64,000 bases of DNA, taken from NCBI RefSeq assembly GCF_000472425.1, contig NZ_AXAI01000013.1, positions 146,001 to 210,000 on the forward strand, written 5' to 3'. This document shows, piece by piece, positions 44,901-52,577 of this stretch. Source of the stretch: Bradyrhizobium sp. Tv2a-2. Its GTDB lineage: Bacteria; Pseudomonadota; Alphaproteobacteria; Rhizobiales; Xanthobacteraceae. Made by a program: the position numbers and the translations under genes. A model generated the notes under the pieces. The model was not told the origin of the DNA, ran no database searches, and was given only the letters and a program-made list of their open reading frames with translations. Numbering within the stretch: position 1 is the first letter of the stretch; each line of letters starts with the position of its first letter.

Positions 44901-45448
44901 ACGGCTGGGCGCTCGCCGAACTCGGCGCGATCGACGAGGGGCTGAGCCAGATGCGCGCCGGGCTGGAAGGCTACGAGGCGATGGATTCCTGGCTCGCCTG
45001 CTGCTGGTTCAGGAGCCTGCTCGCCAGCGCCTATGCCAAGGCCGGCTTGCCGGACGCAGCGCTGCGCGCGCTGGACGGTGCCGCAGCGGTCGCAAGACGG
45101 ACCGGCGATCATTTCTTCCTGGCCGAGCTCACCCGCATGCAGGGCGAGATCATCTTCAGCGAGGGGGGACGGACATCGGCGACCGAAGCCGAGAACCTGT
45201 TCCTGAAATCGCTTGATATCGCGCAGGAGCAGAATGCGCTGTCATGGGAATTGCGCACAGCCACAAGCCTCGCACGGCTCTGGCAGGCCGTCGGCCGGCG
45301 CGCGCAGGCGGCCGACCTGCTGCTGCCGACGCTGCACCAGTTCAGCGAAGGCCTATCCACACCGGATATGCGCGAAGCGATCCAACTCGCGCACAAGCTG
45401 GACTCGACGCTGCCTGAGACCGCCGGCGGACTGCTTAGGCATGACTGA
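41996..45448 (+). CDS. SAM-class III cyclase-AAA ATPase-TPR signalling protein
   Basis: A 1150-residue cytosolic protein. Residues 12-66 form a SAM domain; 92-270 a class III nucleotide cyclase with metal aspartates in FCDMVGS (Asp100) and RYVGDG (Asp144); 290-600 an ATPase with Walker A GEPGIGKS at 321-328 and AFEDAHWIDP as Walker B; the remaining half is TPR-like helices. Such proteins resemble STAND switches, where ATP binding and TPR sensing gate the cyclase. Upstream in-frame residues to 41933 are not family-like, so the ATG at 41996 is chosen. It diverges from the NRPS and overlaps the methyltransferase by 8 bases; regulation of the NRPS is possible but unproven. Confidence 0.88.
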   Translation: MLENEPRAQTESGLKQWLEDNGLGQYADLFQQHRIDLDVIPDLTEQDLAELGLVLGDRKRLQRAIATLPRSTAAEQPEAGGAERSGTGAERRQITAMFCDMVGSTSLSEKFDPEDVRDMIASFRENCVRVVRHYEGFAARYVGDGILIYFGYPIAHEDDAERAVRAGLDIAQVLSTATTSESGGNHAAAVRIGIATGLAVVGDLIGQGTEERDSAVGETLNLAARLQGLAAPNGVVIAASTQSLLRGKFDYLDLGAQALKGITGKVPAWQVVRPSRAETRFAAVTGSRLTPLVNRTEEMALLLGRWLQAKDGRGQVVVLSGEPGIGKSRIVQELRERMNGGPHRRVSFQCSPYYTSTAFHPFIEQLKLALELDRENSPAHALASLEAAIAAAGGDVQEATPVLAALLSIPTGDRHKPIELSPQQQKDATVAALVNHLVGLAREQPLLIAFEDAHWIDPSSREVLDLLVEKIQDAPVLVIATGRAEFQPSWKAHSHITILVLNRLSPHLRTTLVERVAGSRELPKEVVDDIIVKTDGVPLFVEELTKAVLESDVLKESHGRYVLSGPWRQLAIPATLTDSLMARLDRMGPFKRIAQIGATIGREFSYEILCAVANLPETQIEAALSHLEDAGLIVRFGFPPDALYSFRHVMIQNAAHDSLLNSERRRLHAQIAQVLAEMYPEKAEREPELLAYHLTESGHGEPAARLWLKAGKQAGIAGANLEAIGHLRRGLDVVQGHTRMQDREQMELELRISLGTALIAAKGYPAQEVDENYTRAVELGRQSGDEQRVFTATRGLWVSHFIRGDLTRAHDLSVDLMKFARRVRGISTEQTVYLTEAHRSIAMTTLYRGRFLVAHHHLQRCVGLYKPELHSGLMERTGIDPSVVSLSYLGYVLWFLGCPDTARQHSEQAIANAGQIRHPFTRAFALVFGAYLCQHLRDVEGTRDYANEAMIIASEHGFLHWKHQATILHGWALAELGAIDEGLSQMRAGLEGYEAMDSWLACCWFRSLLASAYAKAGLPDAALRALDGAAAVARRTGDHFFLAELTRMQGEIIFSEGGRTSATEAENLFLKSLDIAQEQNALSWELRTATSLARLWQAVGRRAQAADLLLPTLHQFSEGLSTPDMREAIQLAHKLDSTLPETAGGLLRHD

Positions 45449-46256
45449 TCTTGACGCCGCGCGGCGGCGCTATGTCGAAACGATAAAGAAGCGAGAACGC
45501 ATTACATCCGCGCCGCTGTTGCAGGCGCTCGCCGCCGTTCCACGTGAGCGCTTCCTTGGGCCCGGCCCCTGGCGCATCAGGAAGGGCGGCGGACAGGCCT
45601 ACCGGCTGACGGCAAGTGCGGATCCGATCCGTCTCTATGACGACGTACTGGTCGCGATCGACGCGCGCCGCAGGCTCGACACCGGACTGCCGAGTCTGTG
45701 GGCGCATCTCATCGACGTTCTCGATGTTGCAGAAGGCGCGCGTGTCGTGCAGATCGGTTGCGGGCTCGGCTATTTCACGGCGATCCTGGCAGAGATCGCG
45801 GGTCCGAAGGGGGCGGTGCTGGCGCTGGAATGCGACAAAGAGCTTGCCGCGCGTGCAAGAGCGAACCTGCGCGACTACAAGAATGTCGACGTCGTCCGCG
45901 CCGACGCAACCCGCAAGATCGAAAGCCGGGCCGACTTCATCATCGCCCACGCCGGCTTCTCTTCCCCTGCCCCGCTTTGGATCAAGTCGCTCCGCCCCAA
46001 TGGCCGCCTGCTGCTGCCGCTGACGGGCAAGGACCGCGAAGGCACCGTCATCAGGATTACACGACACGGCAGTGTTTTCGAGGCTGACGCGATCAGGCGC
46101 ATCAAGATCTTCCCGGGCCAGGGCCGCGGCACCAGCGCGCTGGAGGCCCGTGTCACCGACTGGTGGGAGCGCGCGCTTGCACTCGGCCCGCTGACGTTCC
46201 GCACCATTGAGAACGGGCTGCCGTCGGACCGGGCACCGGGTGGCGGCAGCCGCTGA
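45441..46256 (+). CDS. Protein-L-isoaspartate O-methyltransferase-like SAM methyltransferase
   Basis: A 271-residue methyltransferase of the PCMT family. The N-terminus AARRRYVETIKKRERITSAPLLQALAAVPRERFL (in sections) and VVQIGCGLGYFTAIL near residue 97, the SAM-binding motif I, are typical; LKVG-like post-I motifs are replaced by LRPNGRLLLPLTG. The repair enzyme transfers methyl to L-isoaspartyl residues; related enzymes methylate small molecules or antibiotic peptides. The gene overlaps the cyclase gene by 8 bases, so it is translationally coupled to a signalling protein, unlike the surE-pcm context of repair enzymes. Tailoring or signalling roles are therefore possible. Confidence 0.82.
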   Translation: MTDLDAARRRYVETIKKRERITSAPLLQALAAVPRERFLGPGPWRIRKGGGQAYRLTASADPIRLYDDVLVAIDARRRLDTGLPSLWAHLIDVLDVAEGARVVQIGCGLGYFTAILAEIAGPKGAVLALECDKELAARARANLRDYKNVDVVRADATRKIESRADFIIAHAGFSSPAPLWIKSLRPNGRLLLPLTGKDREGTVIRITRHGSVFEADAIRRIKIFPGQGRGTSALEARVTDWWERALALGPLTFRTIENGLPSDRAPGGGSR

Positions 46257-46262
46257 ACTGCC

Positions 46263-47423
46263 TCAGGCGGACGCTGCGCGAGGTGCCATTTTTGCAAGCT
46301 CCTCGCTTGACAGCCACTTGGCGATACGCGGCCAGGCCGTGGAGAGTGTCCTGGCACCCATGAAAAGGCCGAGATGCGTCGATTCGACAATCTCGCGCGC
46401 GATCAATGCGGGTGGCGTCCCAAGCAGGGACGCCGTCGCCAGGGCTTGGGCCTGCGGCACGATCTCGTCGCTACTGCCGGCGAGCAGGAACACCGGGGCG
46501 GTCAGCCTTGCAAGCCGCAGCTCCCGGCCAAGCGCAACAAATCTCCCGTTCGCCAGCCGGTTTTCTCGAAAAATTTTCTCGACCGTCTCGAGATAGAACT
46601 CGCCGGGCAGATCGAGCGTGTCAGCATGCCAGCGCGCGAAGCGTTCGCGCAGGCCTTGCGCGTCGGCATCGTCGCCGAGGCTCCGCTGCAGCGCGATCTC
46701 CATATCCGGGTTCGAGCGCCAGAGGCCTATGAGATCGGCGCCGCGCGCCAAGCCGCCGCCACTCGTCACCACCGCCTCGAACGCACCTGTCGCAGCACGC
46801 GCGACCATATCCGACAACTCGGACTCGACGGAGACATCAACCGGCGCGCCGACCAGCACCAGCCGCCGCACCTTCTCGGGAAAGCGCGTGGCATAAAGCA
46901 GCGACATCCAGCCGCCCTGGCAGAGACCGATCAGGTCGAGCGGCGGCCCGATCTCGTCAATCGCGACGTTGAGATCGGCCAGATAATTGTCGATCGCAAG
47001 ATAGCGCATGTCGGATGACGCCGAACGCCAGTCAGTGAGGAAAAGCCGATCCACGCCGCCGCGCTGCAACGCCTCGACAACGCTGTGGTTGCGTGCGAAA
47101 TCGGCGATCAGCGCACGATGCAGCGCGTAGGGCGCACAGATGAGCGCCGGAGTTCCGTCCTCCTCGCGCGAAAAATCACGCAGGGAGAAGGTCGCAAGTT
47201 CCAGGGCGACCCTGTTGGACGTGGTCCAGGCCAGGTGCGATGCATCGCGCTGTGCCAGCGGATCGCGATCCATCCACCAGAGGCAAGCATTCATCGTCAT
47301 CCGCGTCGCCGCAAACGGCCACAGCAAGGGATCATCGGGCCAGGAAAAGGGCCCGGCCGACGCGTCTCCTGGTCTGCTCTGCTCCGAAGGAAAATCCCGC
47401 TCTCGTGCCACGCGCAACTCCAT
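46263..47423 (-). CDS. PhaC-like alpha/beta hydrolase with Cys nucleophile
   Basis: A 386-residue enzyme with the PHA synthase pattern: LTDWRSASSDMRYLAIDNYLADLN (in sections, 129-152) and the lipase-like box LIGLCQGGW with Cys168, then an acid in GSSDEIVP near 330 and a histidine in ESTHLGLF near 354. The triad Cys-Asp-His is intact. Length is close to PhaC of class III/IV, but the long N-terminus of class I is missing. It may polymerise or transfer hydroxyacyl groups, or hydrolyse them. It is convergent with the methyltransferase gene (six bases apart). No phasin, phaA or phaB is near, so polyester synthesis is uncertain. Confidence 0.75.
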   Translation of the reverse strand: MELRVARERDFPSEQSRPGDASAGPFSWPDDPLLWPFAATRMTMNACLWWMDRDPLAQRDASHLAWTTSNRVALELATFSLRDFSREEDGTPALICAPYALHRALIADFARNHSVVEALQRGGVDRLFLTDWRSASSDMRYLAIDNYLADLNVAIDEIGPPLDLIGLCQGGWMSLLYATRFPEKVRRLVLVGAPVDVSVESELSDMVARAATGAFEAVVTSGGGLARGADLIGLWRSNPDMEIALQRSLGDDADAQGLRERFARWHADTLDLPGEFYLETVEKIFRENRLANGRFVALGRELRLARLTAPVFLLAGSSDEIVPQAQALATASLLGTPPALIAREIVESTHLGLFMGARTLSTAWPRIAKWLSSEELAKMAPRAASA

Positions 47424-47498
47424 GGCCGTCGCCCAGCATGCGGAACCTTAACCCGCTTCGGCGCCTGATTGCTCCCGCAATCACTATCACAAATGAAA

Positions 47499-47518
47499 AG
47501 CCCGCCATATGGCGGGCT
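47499..47518 (-). terminator. Intrinsic terminator of the 98-codon hypothetical gene
   Basis: AGCCCGCCATATGGCGGGCT is a perfect 20-bp palindrome followed on the minus strand by TTTTC. It lies 169 bases past the stop of the gene at 47687. The rest of the gap 47424-47686 shows nothing recognisable. Confidence 0.7.
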
Positions 47519-47686
47519 CTCCAGAATTAGGTCCCCCTGCTCAACGGTTTTCGATCTTCGCGGCGACGATGATCAAAGAGCTGGTCAAAACACGGCAAAG
47601 GCGGCCCACCATCGCTCCTCGGCCTGCTTTGAGGCGGGTCGCGACTTCCGGCAAAGGAACCGTGCTTGCAAGCCGAGCCATATCTA

Positions 47687-47980
47687 TCAGTGTAGAATCT
47701 TCTTCCAGACGATGACCACACCGGTCGGTTCGGGCGCATGCGTGGTCAGATGGGTGAGCGCTTCATCGCTCCAGTCCGCAAGGCTTATCACCTCTCCGGC
47801 CTGAACTTCCATCTTGGGCCGCTCGATTGCCTCCAATACATTGAGACCCTTGGCATCGAGAAAGAACGTGTGGTCTCCGAATAGACTGCTGAACTCGTCA
47901 ACTGCCGGATGATCGTCGGGAAGAACTTTGGCGTCCATTTGCTGCAAGGTTTGTTCTATCTGCGATGAATTCAGTCTCAT
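47687..47980 (-). CDS. Small hypothetical protein (97 residues)
   Basis: A 97-residue acidic protein without membrane segment or cysteine motif. It begins with a helical, Gln/Asp-rich segment and ends in PTGVVIVWKKILH. Of two adjacent ATG codons the second (47980) has AGGAG six bases upstream. No family was recognised; codon use and a terminator downstream support a real gene. The 233 bases upstream to 48213 hold nothing clear. Confidence 0.6.
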   Translation of the reverse strand: MRLNSSQIEQTLQQMDAKVLPDDHPAVDEFSSLFGDHTFFLDAKGLNVLEAIERPKMEVQAGEVISLADWSDEALTHLTTHAPEPTGVVIVWKKILH

Positions 47981-48213
47981 CATCTTCTCCTGCTCTGATC
48001 GACAGAGTCTGAACCCGCTTTTCCTCCGAACGCTAGATTCACATAGTGCCTGATCTCGCCCTCTTCAACCGAGGCCACAAAGATAGGCCAAGCGATGCAT
48101 CAAAGCGCATTCGTGGCAATTGTCAGATCAAGCGACGGCACGAAAGCGACAGGCAGATGATCGGCACCTCGGCCGTCACCGCAGCCATGAACAAAGCGGC
48201 AAGGATTTTCGCC

Positions 48214-48456
48214 CTATCTCGAAACCTTCTTTTTTCGGCCGGTCCTGAACGCAGTCGCGCCCATTGCTCCAGCTCTCGCTTCGCCGGCCTCTTTGGCTTC
48301 CCTCAGTGCGCGGAGACGTTCCATGTTCTTACGAGCCGCAACGGCGTCTCGCTCGATATCTGCCATCGCTCGCGCACCTTCTTCCAAGGCGACACGTCGC
48401 CGCTCGGCCCGCGCGATACTTTCGGGAGAGGGTTCAGCAGATTTTTTGTCGGCCAT
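48214..48456 (-). CDS. Small alanine/arginine-rich hypothetical protein (80 residues)
   Basis: An 80-residue charged protein predicted as one long helix (ESIARAERRRVALEEGARAM, then AARKNMERLRALREAKEAGE) with a basic C-terminal tail ending GRKKKVSR. The ATG at 48456 has GGGACA eight bases upstream; the longer frame to 48519 runs through the terminator of the cold-shock gene and is rejected. It begins just after that terminator, so it is either separately transcribed or reached by read-through. No function can be assigned; nucleic-acid binding is compatible with the charge. Confidence 0.6.
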   Translation of the reverse strand: MADKKSAEPSPESIARAERRRVALEEGARAMADIERDAVAARKNMERLRALREAKEAGEARAGAMGATAFRTGRKKKVSR

Positions 48457-48467
48457 CACTTGTCCCA

Positions 48468-48507
48468 ATAAAAAAGCAAAACCCGCTCGATCTCGGGATC
48501 GAGCGGG
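48468..48507 (-). terminator. Rho-independent terminator of the cold-shock gene
   Basis: An 11-bp perfect stem, CCCGCTCGATC/GATCGAGCGGG, with loop TCGG, is followed on the minus strand by TTTTGCTTTTTTATT. It lies 44 bases after the csp stop. Confidence 0.85.
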
Positions 48508-48550
48508 CCGTGCCATCATTTCATTACAGCCGTGAAACGGCGCGACAGGC

Positions 48551-48760
48551 TCAAGCCAGCGACAGATTTTCCGCGCTCACTTTGCCGCGCATCTTGTCGG
48601 CCTTGATTTCATAGTTGACCTTCTGGCCCTCGGCGAGGCCGGAGAGCCCAGCCCTCTCAACGGCGCTGATGTGCACGAACACATCGTTTCCACCGTCGTT
48701 AGGCTGGATAAAGCCAAAACCCTTCTGGCCATTGAACCACTTCACTGTGCCTGTTGGCAT
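48551..48760 (-). CDS. Cold-shock protein of the CspA family
   Basis: A 69-residue OB-fold protein with RNA-binding motifs KGFGFI (RNP1, residues 13-18) and VFVHISA (RNP2, 27-33). It binds single-stranded RNA and DNA and melts mRNA structure. GGAGA precedes the ATG. The 198 bases between this start and the next terminator could hold a long 5' leader, as in cspA, but no defined motif was found. The gene is followed by a strong terminator. Confidence 0.95.
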   Translation of the reverse strand: MPTGTVKWFNGQKGFGFIQPNDGGNDVFVHISAVERAGLSGLAEGQKVNYEIKADKMRGKVSAENLSLA

Positions 48761-48958
48761 TCATTTCTCCAAAGAGCAAACGGCGTGACCATTCACGCGA
48801 TTAATTCAACCGGACGAAATGTCTTTTGGGAAATAGCCCGCAGGCGCATTCAAAAAGGCACGGCGGCTAATCGAACAACACTTACATATAGGCCCGCACC
48901 GGGGAATACAAGTGAGGCGGCGTGCTGTGTAGCCTTAAGGATTCCTCTAGCGTGCGCC

Positions 48959-48990
48959 AAAAAAAGCCGCCCGGAAGGGGCGGCTTTCTA
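48959..48990 (-). terminator. Terminator of the initiator tRNA gene
   Basis: The 10-bp stem AAAGCCGCCC/GGGCGGCTTT with loop GGAAG (read on the plus strand) is followed on the minus strand by an uninterrupted T tract. It begins 28 bases past the tRNA CCA end. Confidence 0.85.
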
Positions 48991-49017
48991 AAAACCTCTT
49001 GAAACCAGAGGACCGTT

Positions 49018-49094
<77 letters not shown>

Positions 49095-49400
49095 ATAAAC
49101 TGCTGCAATTGCCTTTTGTCGGGAAGCCGGGGACGAGAGCGGCCACGCGATAGCCGCGCCGATCGATCCCATGAGCTTCCTGAGAAGGCGACCCCATCAG
49201 GCCTTGCCCGTGGGGTGCGGCCGGTATGTATCAACGAGGAACTGGTTTGGAAAGGGTTTTGGCCGGTCTTTTTTCGATTTTATGACAGGCTAAATGTCCC
49301 AAAACGAGGCGAAGAAGGCCTGCCCTTGCCAGAAGTTCCGCAAAAGAGGAGGCTCGCGCAATAAACTTTGGCGTCCATTGGAGACCGGGAGGGAAACGCC
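49095..49400. other. Gene-free stretch upstream of tRNA-fMet and the aldehyde dehydrogenase
   Basis: 306 bases without a supported gene. It should carry the minus-strand promoter of the tRNA and the plus-strand promoter of the dehydrogenase, but no convincing -35/-10 pair or palindrome was found. Only the ribosome site GGGAGGG at its right end is clear. Confidence 0.6.
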
Positions 49401-50834
49401 ATGGATCAGACCCTGAACGGCCCGGCGCTGCGCGCGCTGGACGATGCCTTCCATGCCATGCTCGACAAGTCGCGCATTGAGCCAACGGCCCCGCTGGAAG
49501 TCCGCTGCGACCGGCTGGCGCGGCTGCGCAGGGTCATTTCCGACAACGAGGCCCGGCTCACCCAGGCGATCTCGGCCGATTTCGGCAACCGCTCGGCGAC
49601 CGAGACCCTGTTCGCCGAGATCCTGTTCGTGCTGAACGAGATCAAGCACGCCACAAAACACCTGAAGAGATGGATGGCGCCGCAGCGCGTCGTCACTGCG
49701 CTGCAATTCCTGCCGGCCAAGAACCGGCTGATCCCGCAGCCGCTCGGCGTAGTCGGCGTGATCGCACCATGGAACTATCCGTTGCAGCTGACACTGGCAC
49801 CCGCCATCGGCGCGATCGCGGCGGGCAATCGCGTGATGGTCAAGCCGAGCGAACTGACCCCGCATTTCGCTGCGCTCCTCAAGGAATTGATTGCCGCGAA
49901 ATTCGCGGCCGACGAACTGATCGTCACCGGCATCGAGGAGGAGGTGGCAAAAGCCTTTGCCGGGCTACCCTTCGACCATCTCGTTTTCACCGGTTCGACC
50001 CGGGTCGGCCGACTGGTCGCGGAAGCCGCGGGACGCAATCTCACGCCCGTCACGCTCGAACTCGGCGGCAAGTCGCCGGCGATCGTCGACCGCACCGCCG
50101 ACATCGATGAAGCCGCCGAGCGTATCGCCTATGGCAAGCTGCTCAATGCGGGGCAGACCTGCATCGCACCGGACTATGCGCTGGTGCCGGAGGACTCTTT
50201 GCAGGGTTTCGCGGAAAAAGTGCGCGGCCATATGCGCCGTATGTTCGGCACCGAGCCCGCCAACAATGACTACACGTCCATCATCTCCGACCGCCATTAC
50301 GCGCGACTCGAGGGGCTGATGAGCGACGCCGCCGCCAAGGGCGCGAAAATCCTGCAGGCGGCGAAGGCCGACGACCCGAACTGGAAGGCCGCGCGCAAAT
50401 TCCCGCCGACGCTTGTCATTGGCGCCGGCCCGGATATGACCATCATGCAGGAGGAGATCTTCGGTCCCCTGTTGCCGGTGCTGCCCTATCGCGATCGCAG
50501 CGAGCCGATCGCCTATGTCAACGCGCATGACCGGCCGCTCGCCCTCTACTGGTTCGGCCGCGACCGCGCCGCGCGCGACGAGGTGCTTGCACGCACCATT
50601 TCCGGCGGCGTCACCGTCAACGACTGCCTGTTCCACTTCACGCAGATCAATCAGCCGATGGGTGGCGTCGGCCCGTCGGGAAGCGGCGCCTATCATGGCG
50701 AGTGGGGCTTTCGCACCTTCAGCAAGCTCAAGCCGGTGTTCTATCGCTCGGCGCTGAACCGGCTCGCCGATCTCTATCCGCCCTATGGCGCCAGGATCGC
50801 GCGGCTGGAGAAGCTGATGCGGTTCATGTCATAG
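49401..50834 (+). CDS. Aldehyde dehydrogenase, coniferyl-aldehyde dehydrogenase type
   Basis: A 477-residue NAD(P)-dependent aldehyde dehydrogenase. GVVGVIAPWNYPLQL near 120, VFTGSTRVGRLVAEA near 196, the general base in LELGGKSPAIV near 223 and the catalytic cysteine in NAGQTCIAPDYALVP near 254 are intact; QEEIFGPLLP follows. The N-terminal length and the GQTCIAPDY block match CalB-like and class 3 enzymes that oxidise aromatic or long-chain aldehydes. The ATG at 49401 follows GGGAGGGAAACGCC. It precedes a GMC alcohol oxidoreductase, which could supply its aldehyde. Confidence 0.9.
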   Translation: MDQTLNGPALRALDDAFHAMLDKSRIEPTAPLEVRCDRLARLRRVISDNEARLTQAISADFGNRSATETLFAEILFVLNEIKHATKHLKRWMAPQRVVTALQFLPAKNRLIPQPLGVVGVIAPWNYPLQLTLAPAIGAIAAGNRVMVKPSELTPHFAALLKELIAAKFAADELIVTGIEEEVAKAFAGLPFDHLVFTGSTRVGRLVAEAAGRNLTPVTLELGGKSPAIVDRTADIDEAAERIAYGKLLNAGQTCIAPDYALVPEDSLQGFAEKVRGHMRRMFGTEPANNDYTSIISDRHYARLEGLMSDAAAKGAKILQAAKADDPNWKAARKFPPTLVIGAGPDMTIMQEEIFGPLLPVLPYRDRSEPIAYVNAHDRPLALYWFGRDRAARDEVLARTISGGVTVNDCLFHFTQINQPMGGVGPSGSGAYHGEWGFRTFSKLKPVFYRSALNRLADLYPPYGARIARLEKLMRFMS

Positions 50835-50847
50835 TTGAAAGAGCACA

Positions 50848-50929
50848 GTCATTCCGGGGCGATGCGCCAGCATCGAGCCCGGAGTCTCGAGATTTCCGGG
50901 TTCGCCTCTTCGAGGCGCCCCGGAATGAC
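50848..50929. repeat. GTCATTCC palindromic repeat, complete copy
   Basis: An 82-base element with 14-bp perfect inverted ends GTCATTCCGGGGCG and CGCCCCGGAATGAC and an interior with CTCGAGATT. It lies between the aldehyde dehydrogenase and GMC genes. Related copies are at 16273, 56907, 62482 and 63444. Confidence 0.85.
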
Positions 50930-50965
50930 GTGCCAAGACAAATAATAACCCAGGGGGAAACACAG

Positions 50966-52570
50966 GTGACGGACACATTTGACTTTGTGGTGGTGGGCGC
51001 GGGCTCCGGCGGCTGCGCCGTGGCCGGGCGGCTGTCGGAAGATGCCGGCACGTCGGTGGCATTGCTCGATGCCGGCGGCGCTTGCGACAATTGGGTGGTC
51101 ACCACGCCCGGCGCGCTGGTGCTGATGGTCGCGGGCAAGGTCAACAACTGGGCCTTTGAGACAGTGCCGCAGAAGGGTCTGAACGGCCGCATCGGCTACC
51201 AGCCGCGCGGCAAAGGCCTGGGCGGCTCGTCCGCCATCAACGCCATGGTCTATATCCGCGGCCATCGCGCGGACTATGACCAATGGGCCTCGCTCGGCAA
51301 TGCCGGCTGGTCGTATGCGGATGTGCTGCCCTATTTCAAGCGCTCCGAGGACAATGCCGAGTTCGACGGCGCCTACCATGCCAAGGGCGGGCCACTCCGC
51401 GTCAACAAACTTCGCACCGATAATCCGGTGCAGCAGATGTTCCTGACCGGGGCACAGGAAGCGCAATTTCGCCTACGCGACGATTTCAATGCCGAGGAGC
51501 AGGAAGGGCTCGGCATCTACCAGGTGACGCAGCATAACGGCGAGCGCTGGAGTGCGGCGCGCGCCTATGTGCATCCACACAAGGGCAAGCGAAGCAATCT
51601 CTGCGTGGAGACAGCAGCGCACGCGACCCGCATTCTGTTTGAGGGCAAGCGCGCGGTCGGCGTCGAATACCGGCAGCGCGATGCAACGAAGCAGTTGCGG
51701 GCACGCCGCGAAGTGATTCTCGCTGCCGGCGCCTTCCAGTCGCCGCAGCTTCTGATGCTGTCAGGTATCGGCGACGCACAGGCGCTCGCCAAACACGGGA
51801 TCGCATCGCTGCATCATCTGCCCGGCGTCGGGCAGAATTTGCAGGACCATCCCGATTTCATCTTCAGCTATCTGTCGGATGCGCCCTATTTCACCGGCCT
51901 CTCGTTCTCCGGGATCGTGCATCAGCTGCGCGCGATTTCCCAATATCGCCGCGAGCGGCGCGGACCGATGACCTCGAACTTCGCCGAGTGCGGCGGCTTT
52001 CTGAAAAGCCAGCCCGACCTCGATATTCCCGACATCCAGCTGCATTTCGGCATGGCCATGGTCAACGACCACGGCCGCAAGCGCGGCTGGGGCCGCGGCT
52101 TTTCCTGCCATGTCTGCCTGCTCAGGCCCAAGAGCCGCGGCAGCGTCGCGTTGAAGAACGCAGATCCGCTTGCCGCGCCGCTGATCGATCCGAATTTCCT
52201 GGGCGAGGCCGATGATCTCGAAGCGATGGTCGCAGGCTACAAGACCACGCGGCGACTGATGGAGACGCCGGCGCTGCGGTCCCTGCAGAAGAAGGACATG
52301 GTTACATCAAAGGTGAAGACTGACGACGACATCCGCAACATTTTGCGCGCGCGGGTCGACACCGTCTATCACCCCGTCGGGAGCTGCAAGATGGGGGTAG
52401 ATGCCATGGCCGTGGTCGACCCGAAGCTGAAAGTCTATGGCCTCGAAGGCCTGCGAGTGGTCGACGCATCGATCATGCCGACGCTGATCGGCGGCAATAC
52501 CAATGCGCCGACGATTATGATCGGGGAGAAGGCGGCGGACATGATCAAGGCGGAGATGCGGGCGGGTTAA
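50966..52570 (+). CDS. GMC-family FAD alcohol/choline dehydrogenase
   Basis: A 534-residue FAD oxidoreductase. The dinucleotide motif VVVGAGSGGCAVAGRLSE is at residues 8-25, the GMC signature PRGKGLGGSSAINAMVYIRG at about 78-97, and the active-site His and Asn lie in HPVGSCKMG and GGNTNAPTIMIGEKA near the C-terminus. It oxidises a primary alcohol to an aldehyde, passing electrons to a quinone or oxygen. The GTG at 50966 has GGGGGA nine bases upstream; the longer frame runs back into the aldehyde dehydrogenase and the repeat. Together the pair could oxidise alcohol to acid. Confidence 0.9.
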   Translation: MTDTFDFVVVGAGSGGCAVAGRLSEDAGTSVALLDAGGACDNWVVTTPGALVLMVAGKVNNWAFETVPQKGLNGRIGYQPRGKGLGGSSAINAMVYIRGHRADYDQWASLGNAGWSYADVLPYFKRSEDNAEFDGAYHAKGGPLRVNKLRTDNPVQQMFLTGAQEAQFRLRDDFNAEEQEGLGIYQVTQHNGERWSAARAYVHPHKGKRSNLCVETAAHATRILFEGKRAVGVEYRQRDATKQLRARREVILAAGAFQSPQLLMLSGIGDAQALAKHGIASLHHLPGVGQNLQDHPDFIFSYLSDAPYFTGLSFSGIVHQLRAISQYRRERRGPMTSNFAECGGFLKSQPDLDIPDIQLHFGMAMVNDHGRKRGWGRGFSCHVCLLRPKSRGSVALKNADPLAAPLIDPNFLGEADDLEAMVAGYKTTRRLMETPALRSLQKKDMVTSKVKTDDDIRNILRARVDTVYHPVGSCKMGVDAMAVVDPKLKVYGLEGLRVVDASIMPTLIGGNTNAPTIMIGEKAADMIKAEMRAG

Positions 52571-52577
52571 ATGGTAG

